From assembly GCA_009780915.1 (NCBI GenBank), contig WQZD01000003.1, positions 1 through 64,000 of the forward strand: 64,000 nucleotides of DNA. The letters are read 5' to 3'. The position numbers were made by a program, and so were the translations under genes. The notes beneath the pieces were generated by a model. It saw nothing but the letters and a program-made list of their open reading frames with translations, was not told where the DNA came from and searched no databases. Position 1 is the stretch's first letter. Every line of letters starts with the position of its first letter. The DNA is from Propionibacteriaceae bacterium (GTDB taxonomy: Bacteria > Actinomycetota > Actinomycetes > Propionibacteriales > Propionibacteriaceae). Positions 39,499 to 48,454 of this stretch are shown piece by piece.

Positions 39499-39624
39499 AC
39501 AGGCCGAGTAGGTGGGATCTGAGAACGTCAGGCCCGCGCCCTCATGGGGTCAGCCAGTCCCTCGATCGCCGGTGACAGGCCGGGACCTCTCGACATGGAT
39601 GGCCTCGTCACCTCCCGGACGCCC

Positions 39625-40350
39625 TCAGGATGAGTGATCGACTCGACCGGGTCGATCGGGCCGACCGGAGAGAAAGCGCTCGGGCACATCGACGACCCGG
39701 GTGGCGTCCCACGGTTGTTCCCAGCCCCCCAGACGCAACACGGCGTCGACAAGCCCCGCTGTGAACCCCCAGAGGAAGATGTCCTGGATCTGCCAGGCGG
39801 GACCGACGCCGCCGCGAGGGTGTCGGGCCATGACGCGCTGATCGGGTCGGGCCAGGTCGGCCAGCGTCCAGCGAAGGATGGTGTCGACCTCGTCGGTGTC
39901 GTGGACCATCAACGGATCGTCTCCCGGCCACACTCCCACCACGGGCACGACGTGGTTCTGGCTGACGGGGATCTGTCGGGTGTGCAACTGCCCCAGAGGC
40001 CGCACCGTCGATGAGCGGAGGCCCACCTCCTCCCAGGCTTCCCGCAATGCGGTGTCCACCGGGGCATGGTCGCCGGGCTCACGTCCTCCCCCGGGGAAGG
40101 AGACCTGTCCCCCATGATGCTCCAAGTCTGCGGAGCGCAGGGTCAAGACCAGATCAGGATCGGACCCCTCACTGACCAGGACGAGGACAGCCGCAGATCG
40201 GTGGTCCGCCGACGACGGGGGCCAGCAGACGCTGAGCGGCTGGAGCCGCCGGGCGAGCCCGTCCATCCACATGGGCGTCGGACGGGCGGCGCCTATGGCG
40301 AGAGCAGGCGTGTCCCGGCTCCCAGACGAAGCGTGGGGATCAGATGCCAT
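39625..40350 (-). CDS. Nudix hydrolase, CoA pyrophosphatase-like
   Basis: This 241-residue protein has the Nudix box GGGREPGDHAPVDTALREAWEEVGL near 89-113, with the upstream element LEHHGGQVSFPGG. That element matches the LLTKRS...HxGQ(V/I)xFPGG signature of CoA pyrophosphatases (NudL/PCD1). GAGGAG lies just before the ATG. It would hydrolyse CoA or acyl-CoA to phosphopantetheine derivatives and 3',5'-ADP. It converges with the HAD gene over a 126-bp spacer without other features. Confidence 0.85.
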   Translation of the reverse strand: MASDPHASSGSRDTPALAIGAARPTPMWMDGLARRLQPLSVCWPPSSADHRSAAVLVLVSEGSDPDLVLTLRSADLEHHGGQVSFPGGGREPGDHAPVDTALREAWEEVGLRSSTVRPLGQLHTRQIPVSQNHVVPVVGVWPGDDPLMVHDTDEVDTILRWTLADLARPDQRVMARHPRGGVGPAWQIQDIFLWGFTAGLVDAVLRLGGWEQPWDATRVVDVPERFLSGRPDRPGRVDHSS

Positions 40351-40527
40351 GGGCTACTCCTCGACGGGCGGATCTCACTCATCCTACTCACGCGAGCAGG
40401 TGCCCGCCCCCTGTGACCACCGATGATCCCGCGCGGGAAGACACCGATCAAGCCGAGTTCCAGATCCCCGCGAGTCGGTCTCGCCAGGCGTCCGCGCTGG
40501 AGTGGATCACGCGGGCGACGAAGTGAC

Positions 40528-42978
40528 TCAGACCGTGATGATGTGCTCTTTCCGCTTGAGGCTCGTGAAAGCTGATCGCGTGGCGATGTGGGTGGCGCCA
40601 AGGAGGGCGGCCACGAACACGACGAGCATCCACCAGGGAGTTCCCTGGAGATCGAAGATTCGTGGATACTTGGTGGCGAGGATAGTGATGGATATCAACG
40701 CGGGTGCGACCGCGGCCACCACCGCGACGGATATCACTGTGATGTTGATCAGACCGAAGACTGGCTTGATCCATGTCCGGGCTATCCCGACACTAGTCAG
40801 AGTGGAGGCGAGGCTGCTGAGCGTTCTCACATTGCCGCGAAGAGCGAGGGCGAGCACGGGGGCGAAGAGCAGACCGAATCCGATCAGTGAGATCGCCAAC
40901 CAGAGTGGCATGTAGAAACCGGTAGGTGGGCGGGAGTAGTCAACCATGAACGCGGTCATGCCAGTGTCGGCCGCCCAGTTCCTGGCTACAGTCTCCTGGT
41001 GCGGTGTGAGTCCTTGATAGACGTTCCAGACCCGTATGGTGGCAGCCTGTCGCATGGTGTCAGGGAGCGCCGGGCGGAGGACGAAACCAGCCCCGGTCGC
41101 CCATCTGTGGGCAGCGTCCGGTTTCACCGACAGTACTGGCACGTCTGTCGTATCCATCCCACCAGCATCTGATCCTCCGCCAACAGCTTGGACGGGAATT
41201 GTGTCACTGCTGTTCGGTGTGGCACCGACGACCAAGACGCCTCCTCGTGCGAGCACGTCCATAGCCTGAGATGGCACGTCACCTAACAGACTCCGGGCGT
41301 CTTCCAAGGTCTCGACGCTCTGGAGCAGGCCTCCGCTAAGCGGGCCGAGTCCCAGTTCTGTCATCGTGATGGGTGGGGTTGACAGTCCAAGATCTGACGT
41401 GAATCGCTCCAGCATCTGCGCTGGGATTTTTTCCCCTGCGTCTTTCTCAACTTCGACACGGACGCTGCCAGCGGGAACTCTCGGGGACATATAGGCGACT
41501 TGCGCCGCGATAGAGGACGACGCGATCACGAAGAGTGAACACACCAACCCCACTACCAGCGTCACGATCACGGTGACGACACTCCACCGACGTGAACCTT
41601 CCACCAGGATGCGACCCGTCAGAGTGCCCGAGGATACTGGACGCCGTGAGAGGGCTCCCCCGAGCATCCCGACCAACAGTGGAGTCCAAGTGGCAAAGGC
41701 CACCACCATCATCAAGGCGCCGCCAGACATCCACCACAATCGGCTATCGGACGCGACCATCAGCCACGCCGCCACTCCCACGAACAGAAGACCGAACGGT
41801 ACCAGTGCGACGCGAGCGCGCCTGCTCAGTGGTGTGGGTGTACGGTCCTGCTGCCCCAGGCGGGCGCTGCTGACAGCGTCACCGACCCACAGGCCGATTC
41901 CCGTCCCCACTACGCTAGCGAGCAACACCCCTGACAGGTCGGCGGCTGGGAACAACCCATCCGACAAAGGCTTACCGCCGTTCAGGCTCGATAGCAAAGG
42001 TCGAGCCGTCAAGGCGAACAACCACCCCGTGACAACGCCGACAACACTCACCAGGGCCGTGCCAACCAGGGCCGTGCCGGCCATGGTGCGCCGCATGGGC
42101 ACCGATGGCACGCCAGCACGTACCAAGGTCCGGCTCACTCGCCCAGACCAGCCGGCCAAGCGACCCGCCATCACCAAGCCCACGCTGAAAGGGAGCAGCA
42201 ACAAAGGCAACCGATCGCCCATGACCTTGTTCACTGAACGATTGGGAGGTTTCAGCAGGTGGTCGCGAGTCTCGGCATCAAAGGTGTACGCAGCACCGAA
42301 CACGCCTTCTTGGGCCAGTCGCGCGACTTCGAGGTTCACCAGGTCTGGGTTGCCATCAAAATAGTAGCGTGTCGACGCCATCGTGCTTATTGTCTGATGC
42401 TCGGTCGTGGTCAGGCTCCACGTCGCCCATGTCCCGGGTGCGCATAACCACTCGATGCTCTGTGGATGGAAGACATTCCTCACCTGGCCAACGACGGTCA
42501 AGCCCCACTCCCCGATAGGAGACTCGGCCCAGCCCGCCGCCCCAGTCGTGGTCACGCACTCGCCAGCGGAGAGTGGCCAACGACCCGCCACTATATCCAT
42601 GATCCCCGATAGCACCGGTGACGGCATCGCCAACTCGGTGTACGCCGCATCGTCGAACTGGCCAGCATCTGTCCGCAACGACACAGCAGACCCCCATACC
42701 GGAATGACGGTGACCCGAGCATCGACCCCATCGAGCCATCGAGCGGGCGCCAACTCTTCCCCCGGGGAGAACGCTCCTTGATCGAACGGAGCCACCTTAG
42801 CCATGGTGGCGCCCAGTTCTGAGTTCGCCACCTGAGGGCGGCTCCACTGCAATGATCCGATGCAAGCGCTCGTCGCCATCACCAACGCCGTGACCACCGC
42901 GGTCACAACAAGCAATCCGCGAAAAGGATGGGACCTGACCAGAAGCCAACCGACCTGTGTTCGCCATCTGGTTGTCAT
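40528..42978 (-). CDS. FtsX-like ABC transporter permease, large
   Basis: This 816-residue membrane protein has an N-terminal helix (about 15-37), a large extracytoplasmic domain (about 40-260), a block of helices in the middle (about 265-495), a second extracytoplasmic domain and a C-terminal helix block (about 700-805). This is the double-FtsX arrangement of MacB/antimicrobial-peptide type permeases. The start overlaps the ATPase stop as ATGA. Such permeases use mechanotransmission to move peptides or lipoproteins or to resist antimicrobial peptides. No two-component system adjoins. The nearby secreted-protein gene suggests a self-protection or export role, which is inference. Confidence 0.8.
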   Translation of the reverse strand: MTTRWRTQVGWLLVRSHPFRGLLVVTAVVTALVMATSACIGSLQWSRPQVANSELGATMAKVAPFDQGAFSPGEELAPARWLDGVDARVTVIPVWGSAVSLRTDAGQFDDAAYTELAMPSPVLSGIMDIVAGRWPLSAGECVTTTGAAGWAESPIGEWGLTVVGQVRNVFHPQSIEWLCAPGTWATWSLTTTEHQTISTMASTRYYFDGNPDLVNLEVARLAQEGVFGAAYTFDAETRDHLLKPPNRSVNKVMGDRLPLLLLPFSVGLVMAGRLAGWSGRVSRTLVRAGVPSVPMRRTMAGTALVGTALVSVVGVVTGWLFALTARPLLSSLNGGKPLSDGLFPAADLSGVLLASVVGTGIGLWVGDAVSSARLGQQDRTPTPLSRRARVALVPFGLLFVGVAAWLMVASDSRLWWMSGGALMMVVAFATWTPLLVGMLGGALSRRPVSSGTLTGRILVEGSRRWSVVTVIVTLVVGLVCSLFVIASSSIAAQVAYMSPRVPAGSVRVEVEKDAGEKIPAQMLERFTSDLGLSTPPITMTELGLGPLSGGLLQSVETLEDARSLLGDVPSQAMDVLARGGVLVVGATPNSSDTIPVQAVGGGSDAGGMDTTDVPVLSVKPDAAHRWATGAGFVLRPALPDTMRQAATIRVWNVYQGLTPHQETVARNWAADTGMTAFMVDYSRPPTGFYMPLWLAISLIGFGLLFAPVLALALRGNVRTLSSLASTLTSVGIARTWIKPVFGLINITVISVAVVAAVAPALISITILATKYPRIFDLQGTPWWMLVVFVAALLGATHIATRSAFTSLKRKEHIITV

Positions 42979-43646
42979 CGGCTCACCAACTGACCGTCAC
43001 TGATCTCCAGTACCCGATCCGCGTACTCAGCGGCGCTCTGATCATGAGTGGCAATCAACACTCCCACGGCCTTCGTCCGGGTCAGTTCCCGGAGTAGATC
43101 GAACAACAGATTCGAGTTCTCCCGATCAAGCGCACCAGTCGGTTCATCACACAAGATCACCTCGCGCTCGCCAGCCAAAGCCCTGGCGATGCCCACCCTC
43201 TGCCTCTGTCCGCCCGACATGTCCACCGGCTGCCGATCCGCGAGATCATCCACGCCCACGGCCGCCAACAGTTCCAGCGCCTTCGACCGAGGTGAATCGA
43301 CCCCTTGACACCGTAAGATGAGTTCGACGTTCTCCGCCGCCGTGAACTGGGCCACCAGGTTGTTGTCTTGAAACACCATGCCCACCGACCGCAGGCGCAA
43401 AGCGGTGCGCTGCTGATCCGATAATTGAATCACATCCTCGCCACAGACCCGCAGACTCCCCTGGTCAGGCAGATCCAATCCGGCAAGAACATTCAACAAC
43501 GTGCTTTTACCAGAGCCACTAGCGCCAAACAAACACACCGACTCACCCGCAGCCAAGCGGAAATCCACACCCCGCAACGCATGAACCGAACCAGTTCTGA
43601 CAGGATAATCCACCAGCAGACCTGAAGCCTCGACCACAGTATTCAC
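42975..43646 (-). CDS. LolD/MacB-type ABC ATPase
   Basis: This 223-residue ATP-binding protein has Walker A GASGSGKST near 38, Q-loop VFQDNNLVAQFTAAENV near 92, signature MSGGQRQRVGIARAL near 143 and Walker B VILCDEPTGALD near 163. It belongs to the MacB/LolD branch that partners FtsX-type permeases, including those of lactococcin-972-like bacteriocin loci. GTG 43646 is preferred because an AGGG sits 7 bases upstream, while TTG 43652 is the alternative. It is coupled to the permease gene (ATGA). Confidence 0.88.
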   Translation of the reverse strand: MNTVVEASGLLVDYPVRTGSVHALRGVDFRLAAGESVCLFGASGSGKSTLLNVLAGLDLPDQGSLRVCGEDVIQLSDQQRTALRLRSVGMVFQDNNLVAQFTAAENVELILRCQGVDSPRSKALELLAAVGVDDLADRQPVDMSGGQRQRVGIARALAGEREVILCDEPTGALDRENSNLLFDLLRELTRTKAVGVLIATHDQSAAEYADRVLEISDGQLVSR

Positions 43647-43686
43647 TCCCAAACCCTATCTTATTCACTCAACTATTGCTACATAT

Positions 43687-43735
43687 GTGCTACTGCCGTC
43701 TTCCCCACAGCAAGGCGGAAAGACGGCAGTAGCAC
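43687..43735. promoter_or_regulatory. Perfect 16-bp-arm inverted repeat upstream of ABC operon
   Basis: The arms 43687-43702 and 43720-43735 are exactly complementary (GTGCTACTGCCGTCTT and its reverse complement) around a 17-nt loop. It lies between the secreted-protein gene and the ATPase gene, both on the minus strand, with no T run on either side. It may terminate, process or stabilise the transcript, or be the footprint of a mobile element. Confidence 0.6.
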
Positions 43736-43797
43736 TCGATCTCCAACGAGAAGCAGCATTGCCTATAAGCATAAACTATGTTATTGCCACATGGATA

Positions 43798-44151
43798 TTA
43801 ACATGATCTATTGATCCAGAATGAAGACACTTGGTTATCATCAAACCACCAGAAAGCTGGATCATTTGTGTTTGGCGGCTCAGTGAAACAATGTCCTGAC
43901 AGATTATAGTCATGAGCAAAGGCGACATAGTATGATGTTCCATTCTGAACCGAGCTCAGCGTGTCATTGTTCACGGCACTGATGTTATGGTACGTGCCAT
44001 TGGTTGTGGCGTAGGTCCCAATGAGAGCCTTGTAATTAGGATCCGCATACAGGTACAGATTTCCGGCTTGCGCACTAGTAGCACTCCCCAACCCGAACGA
44101 CACTACCAGTGCCAGGATGGCCAGAAGCGCTCCACGCGCAGTTCTCTTCAT
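43798..44151 (-). CDS. Small secreted protein, beta-gamma-crystallin/I36-like
   Basis: This 117-residue exported protein has a signal peptide (basic MKRTARG, hydrophobic 8-24, predicted cleavage after SAQA at 29). The mature part has about 88 residues. Its LYLYADPNYKALIGTYATTN and later NDTLSSVQNGTSYYVAFAHDY and NQVSSFWINRSC repeats resemble the Greek-key pattern of beta-gamma-crystallins and of peptidase inhibitor family I36. Two Cys remain in the mature chain and could pair. Codon use is AT-richer than the neighbours. It is followed on the same strand by the hairpin and the ABC genes. An AAAGGTG lies 15 bases before the ATG. Confidence 0.55.
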   Translation of the reverse strand: MKRTARGALLAILALVVSFGLGSATSAQAGNLYLYADPNYKALIGTYATTNGTYHNISAVNNDTLSSVQNGTSYYVAFAHDYNLSGHCFTEPPNTNDPAFWWFDDNQVSSFWINRSC

Positions 44152-44687
44152 TTACATGATTTCACCTTTCTGTTTCTTTATTCGGGCACCATGCCCGATC
44201 GCGTTTTCCAGGATAGAGAAACAATATCTCGAACCACTCATGTGTTAAGTAACATAGCGCGTGTTTAACGTCAAGTCCCAAGGGCGACCCTGAATCCCCT
44301 TATCAGATACTATTTCAGAGTATGGGGTGCATCAGCCATACACCATCTCCTGGGCAGTGGTCTGACTTGGGAAGGGGCCGTGACGCTGGCAGAGCGCATC
44401 GTTGAAAGATCACAAAGGAGTGTTGACTGGAGAGAGGCTCATCTGGTGATTTTCATGAGGTGAACAACCATCGGGGTCACCAGGTTTGACGACACTTCCG
44501 ATGGCTCCTATGGGTCGAATGGCACTCTGCCATACCGTGGCGGACTCCCTCGCGGTATCGATGCCGCATCTCATGCTGTCACTACTACGCTCGGTTGAGG
44601 GAAGCATTATCGAGATGTGGGGGTCCCGCAGGCCCTCTCGGGTCAGACCGAGTTTGTCACGGTTCTCCCGACGACATCAGCCCCAGG
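44152..44687. other. Intergenic region, 536 bp, no supported gene
   Basis: This spacer between the secreted-protein gene and the amylase gene is lower in GC. It has a TTGACG (minus strand, 44274-44269) that could be a -35 for the secreted protein, although the spaced TACTTA is a poor -10. A short CGGGCA-CCA-TGCCCG hairpin lies at 44185-44199. A 64-codon open stretch on the plus strand (44272-44463) has no start codon. I see no gene that can be supported; it may be remnant DNA. Confidence 0.5.
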
Positions 44688-45926
44688 TCAGGCCGTGACT
44701 CGCAGGATCTCGCCTGTCGCGTCGCTGATCGCCAGCACGGGGTCGGCTGTGAGGTCGAGGTCGGCCTGGACCCAGTCGCCCGTGGGTGTCTCGGTGCGCC
44801 AGGACAGGCGTCGATAGGTGCAGGAGAGCACGCGTGCGGTTCCCTGGGCGATGCCGGGATGGGTGCGACGCACTCGGATCGCCAGTTGGGTGTGTCGAAG
44901 CGTCTCGGCCTGCTCCGGGGTCGCCGGTCCCGGGTGCTCGTCCATGGGGGGTCGGATGGCGTCGTCGCCGCCGGGTCGGTCCTCTTTCAGGCCCGTCCAG
45001 CCGAACTCGTCCCCGTAGTACAACGCCGGCGTGCCCGGCAGAGTCATGAGCGCGGCAGTGGCCACCCGAGCCCCGCCGACGCCGATCTGCGTGGCGATAC
45101 GGGTGACGTCGTGGTTGCCGACGAAGATCCAGGGGATCTGCGTGGCGCACGCCACAGCGTGTCGTTCCAGCGCCCACGCCATCTCGTGGGAGTTTCGATC
45201 CTTCAGCCCGCTCCAGATCGCTTTCCACAGCTCGTACTGGGTGACACTGTCGAATCCGGACCGCTCGGCGATCGCGGCGTAATCCCCGTGGAGGATCTCC
45301 GCGAGGGTCAGGGACTGCGGATGGGCGTCCCGTACCCGCGCCAGGACGCTGGTCCAGAACTCGGGGGGGATCCGGTACGCCGCGTCCAAGCGCCACCCGT
45401 CGGCGCCTCGGTCCAGCCAGTGGTTCATCACGGTGACGACATAGTCGGCGACCTCGGGGCAGGCATGGTCGAGTTCCACCAAGGCGTCATGGCCTTCGAA
45501 GCGGGCCAAGCCGTCCGGTCGAGCCGGGTCGGCTTTGAGCATCTTCGCGTACGGAGAGGACCGGTCGGCCAGGGTCGCCCGTACCCACGGGTGGTCGACC
45601 GACACATGGTTGAACACGCCGTCGAGCAGGAGGCGCACCCCCCTCTCGTGGCACGCGGTCGCCAGGTGTGCCAGATCCGCCTCGTCGCCGAGTCGAGGAT
45701 CGACGCGCAGGTGGTCGAGGATGTCGTACCCATGGCTGCTGGACGCCCATACGGGTCCGAGGGCCACCCCGTTGCACCCCAGCCCCACGACGTGATCCAG
45801 CCAGGACTCCACGCGCGAGAGCCGATGGTGGACTCCCGGGACGTCCGGGGTGTGGACGGGGGCGCCGCACGCCCCCAGAGGATAGACGCTCCACCAGATG
45901 GCGGTGGCGGTCCACTCGGGGGTCAT
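44688..45926 (-). CDS. Alpha-amylase family (GH13) protein
   Basis: This 412-residue intracellular GH13 enzyme (no signal peptide) has the conserved regions LLLDGVFNHVSVDHP near 98, GWRLDAAYR near 178 with nucleophile Asp, LAEILHGDY near 207 with the acid/base Glu, and FVGNHDVTR near 262 with the third Asp. It probably acts on maltodextrins; exact specificity (amylase, glucosidase or trehalose-type) is not clear. Its ATG at 45926 overlaps the upstream stop as ATGA; ATG 45935 is an alternative. Confidence 0.82.
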   Translation of the reverse strand: MTPEWTATAIWWSVYPLGACGAPVHTPDVPGVHHRLSRVESWLDHVVGLGCNGVALGPVWASSSHGYDILDHLRVDPRLGDEADLAHLATACHERGVRLLLDGVFNHVSVDHPWVRATLADRSSPYAKMLKADPARPDGLARFEGHDALVELDHACPEVADYVVTVMNHWLDRGADGWRLDAAYRIPPEFWTSVLARVRDAHPQSLTLAEILHGDYAAIAERSGFDSVTQYELWKAIWSGLKDRNSHEMAWALERHAVACATQIPWIFVGNHDVTRIATQIGVGGARVATAALMTLPGTPALYYGDEFGWTGLKEDRPGGDDAIRPPMDEHPGPATPEQAETLRHTQLAIRVRRTHPGIAQGTARVLSCTYRRLSWRTETPTGDWVQADLDLTADPVLAISDATGEILRVTA

Positions 45927-46501
45927 CGTTGGCATGTCGCCGTCAGCACAGCCCGCGCAACAGTGTGCGGCACGGCAGTGGCCGCGGCCAGCGCGGCGGC
46001 GGTACGGCGACCGTGGGGAAGATCGAGATGGTCGACATCGAGGGCATGGACGGCGAAGATGTACCGATGCACCCGGTCACCCTTCTGCGGGTTGGCGCCG
46101 ATGAAGCCCACGGTGCCGAGTCCATTGGGCAGGTCGAGCGCCTCCTGGACCCCCACTGAGGAGGCGGGCGCGAAGATCTTGGACGCGATGACCTTGACCA
46201 CGGACTTGCTGGCGCCCGTGGGGATGGAGGTCACAGAAGCGGGGATGTCAGCCACCAGCCAGTGCCAGAACCCTCCCTCGCGGGGGGCGTCCGGGTCGAA
46301 ACACGTCAGGAAGAATCCCCGCGTCTCGTCGGGGAAACCCGACCATGACAACTGTGGCGAGACATTGCCGCCATCGGCCGTCTGGGGCACGGGAAGTGGC
46401 TGGCCGTGTTGGATGTCGGTGCTTGTCACGGTGAAGCCCGGCACTCGCGGGAGGATGGAGTACGGATCGGGCGCCACAGGGCGGTTCATGTCGATTGCCA
46501 C
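45923..46501 (-). CDS. YbhB/YbcL-family (PEBP) protein
   Basis: This 192-residue protein has phosphatidylethanolamine-binding fold motifs NVSPQLSWSGFPDETRGFFLTCFDPDAP (near 47-74), then GGFWHWLVADIP and YIFAVHALD near 148. Such bacterial Raf-kinase-inhibitor-like proteins bind anionic ligands; their role is uncertain. The GTG at 46501 follows a TAGGAT by 6 bases (leaderless). It is coupled to the GH13 gene through ATGA. Confidence 0.85.
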   Translation of the reverse strand: MAIDMNRPVAPDPYSILPRVPGFTVTSTDIQHGQPLPVPQTADGGNVSPQLSWSGFPDETRGFFLTCFDPDAPREGGFWHWLVADIPASVTSIPTGASKSVVKVIASKIFAPASSVGVQEALDLPNGLGTVGFIGANPQKGDRVHRYIFAVHALDVDHLDLPHGRRTAAALAAATAVPHTVARAVLTATCQR

Positions 46502-46507
46502 ATCTCG

Positions 46508-46513
46508 ATCCTA
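46508..46513 (-). promoter_or_regulatory. -10 element of leaderless PEBP gene
   Basis: TAGGAT on the minus strand, 6 nt before the GTG at 46501. Confidence 0.5.
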
Positions 46514-46619
46514 CGGGGTCGAGGCGATGTCACACAATGGGACTCGCGTACATCCGTGTGTCGGGCGTTCTCAGACCTCTTCGTGTCCCGTCAGCAACGG
46601 GTCATGGCAGAATGGCTCC

Positions 46620-47111
46620 ATGGGAAAGAAATCGGGCGCCGCGCCCACGCCGGCCATCCAGGCCTTGGACGCGAGCGGCATCGCGTACACCCTCCACGAG
46701 TTCGAGCACGACCCTCGTTCCATGGAGGGGTTCGGCCGGGAAGGCGCGACGAAGCTGGGGATCGACCCCGCGAGGATCTTCAAGACCCTCATGGCCCGCG
46801 TGGACGCCGCCCTGGTCTGCGCCGTGGTCCCCGTCGCGGGGATGCTCGATCTCAAAGCTCTCGCGGGGGCCATCGGCGGGAAGAAGGCGCAGATGGCCGA
46901 CCCCCAGGACGCCGAACGCGCGACCGGGTACGTGGTGGGCGGCATCTCCCCTCTCGGGCAACGACGCGCCTGTCCCACGGTGATCGACGAGTCGGTTCTG
47001 GCCTTCGACACCGTCATGGTCTCAGGCGGGCGCCGCGGGCTCGACATCGAGCTGAGCCCCGCGGACCTGGTCCACGCCACCTCGGCCCAGCTCGCGCCGA
47101 TCGCCCGATGA
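46620..47111 (+). CDS. ybaK: YbaK/EbsC-type aminoacyl-tRNA deacylase
   Basis: This 163-residue protein deacylates mischarged Cys-tRNA(Pro) in trans. The YbaK-type signature is visible: TPAIQALDASGIAYTLHEFEHDP near 10-32, KTLMA near 54 with the catalytic-site Lys, and the GGISPLGQRR element near 117-126. A CAGAAT sequence stands 6 bases before the ATG, so the transcript may be leaderless. It is divergent from the PEBP gene. Confidence 0.9.
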   Translation: MGKKSGAAPTPAIQALDASGIAYTLHEFEHDPRSMEGFGREGATKLGIDPARIFKTLMARVDAALVCAVVPVAGMLDLKALAGAIGGKKAQMADPQDAERATGYVVGGISPLGQRRACPTVIDESVLAFDTVMVSGGRRGLDIELSPADLVHATSAQLAPIAR

Positions 47112-47174
47112 CAGCCATGTGAGGGGCGCACGCGCATTACCTGTGTCTGGATCGCATGCCGAGGGAAGACCGGG

Positions 47175-47180
47175 TATGCT
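47175..47180 (+). promoter_or_regulatory. -10 element of leaderless M16 peptidase gene
   Basis: TATGCT followed by 8 nt and the GTG at 47189; no Shine-Dalgarno site. Confidence 0.45.
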
Positions 47181-47188
47181 CAACCGTT

Positions 47189-48454
47189 GTGGATCACACC
47201 TACCCCCTGCGCACGACAGTAACGAGCAATGGCATTCGCGTGGCCGTCAACCCCGATCCGTGGGTGTCGGGAGTGTCAGTCAACCTGTGGTACCTCGTCG
47301 GATCCGTCCATGAGGCGGCGGGGAAAACCGGCTTCGCCCATCTCTTCGAGCACCTGATGTTCTCCGGATCCGCCAACGTCTCCTCCGGCGAGCACCTGGG
47401 CGTCGTGCAGTCCATGGGCGGCAACGCCAACGCCACGACGAGCTTCGACCGCACCAACTACTTCGAGACGGTTCCCGCCGGGGGCCTCGACCTCGCCCTC
47501 TGGCTGGAGGCCGAGCGGCTGTCCTCGCTCTTGGACAGCGTCGACCAGGTGAACCTCGACACCCAGCGCGATGTGGTCAAGGAGGAGAAGCGTCAAAGGT
47601 ACGACAACGTCCCCTATGGCGACGCCTTCCCCCGCCTGATGAGTTTCCTGTTCCCCGGCACCCATCCGTACGCCCACATGCCGATCGGCTCCATGGAAGA
47701 CCTCGACTCGGCCACGTTGGAGGACGTGCATGGGTTCTTCCACTCCCACTACTCCCCCAGCAACCTGATCCTGACCCTGTCGGGCGCTGTCGAGCCCGAG
47801 GACGGGTTCGCCCTGGTGGACCGGTACTTCGGCCACATCGCGCCGGGTCGGCCCACCCCCCGCCCCGACCTCGGCGTCCTGGCGCCCTTGACGGGTCTTC
47901 CGCGGCTCGACGTCAGCGGGGACGTGCCTCAGGACGTGGTGTACTGCAGTTGGCTCGTGCCCCCCATCGCGGACGACGCCAACGACCCCCTGGGTCTCGG
48001 GCTGTCCATCCTGGCCGGATCCATGACGTCACGGCTGCACACCGACCTGGTCAGGACGAGCGTGGCCGACTCGGTGGAGGCCTTCGACCTCGGCCTGGAG
48101 CACGGGAACTCCGTGATCATGGCCACGGCGGCGTGCGCCGAGGGCGTCACCCCCGAGCAGGTCGAAGAGACGCTGATGAGATCCTGGGACCGCTTCCTTC
48201 AGGAGGGGCCCACCGATGACGAGGTGTCCCGCGCCATACGCAGCGAGGAGAGGGACTTCCTCGCCGACCTCTCCAGTATTGAGCATCGAAGCGACCACAT
48301 CAGCGCGTCCTGGTCGTACTTCGGCGACGCGAACGAGATCAACAAACACATGGACACCATCAAAGCCTTGTCCGCGGACGACATCCGTGCGGCGTGCGCC
48401 ACCTGGCTGCGCCCCGACAACGCGGCGATCATGACGTATAGGAGGTCGCTATGA
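47189..48454 (+). CDS. M16 zinc metallopeptidase, catalytic subunit
   Basis: This 421-residue inverzincin-type peptidase starts at a GTG placed 8 bases after a TATGCT -10. The inverted zinc motif HLFEH (HxxEH) lies near 55-59 and the third ligand Glu probably in VKEEKRQRY near 130. The second half is the usual inactive M16 repeat. It lacks a signal peptide. The stop overlaps the next M16 gene (ATGA), giving the two-subunit arrangement known from mitochondrial-processing-peptidase-like pairs in bacteria. Confidence 0.9.
   Translation: MDHTYPLRTTVTSNGIRVAVNPDPWVSGVSVNLWYLVGSVHEAAGKTGFAHLFEHLMFSGSANVSSGEHLGVVQSMGGNANATTSFDRTNYFETVPAGGLDLALWLEAERLSSLLDSVDQVNLDTQRDVVKEEKRQRYDNVPYGDAFPRLMSFLFPGTHPYAHMPIGSMEDLDSATLEDVHGFFHSHYSPSNLILTLSGAVEPEDGFALVDRYFGHIAPGRPTPRPDLGVLAPLTGLPRLDVSGDVPQDVVYCSWLVPPIADDANDPLGLGLSILAGSMTSRLHTDLVRTSVADSVEAFDLGLEHGNSVIMATAACAEGVTPEQVEETLMRSWDRFLQEGPTDDEVSRAIRSEERDFLADLSSIEHRSDHISASWSYFGDANEINKHMDTIKALSADDIRAACATWLRPDNAAIMTYRRSL

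Noticed and set aside
40408..40526. A short plus-strand frame with GTG start next to the permease gene (about 37 codons, ending WITRATK)
   Set aside because: There is no ribosome site or leaderless signal and no family resemblance; at most a remnant.
43798..44151. Lactococcin 972 bacteriocin
   Set aside because: The mature sequence lacks the expected lactococcin-972 pattern; the crystallin/I36-like repeat pattern fits better.
44272..44463. A 64-codon open stretch on the plus strand
   Set aside because: It has no start codon and no recognised family, so it is not listed as a gene.
44595..47111. An 838-codon open frame on the plus strand
   Set aside because: It runs antisense to the GH13 and PEBP genes, and only its last 163 codons (ybaK) have family motifs. 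It is a product of GC-rich codon bias.
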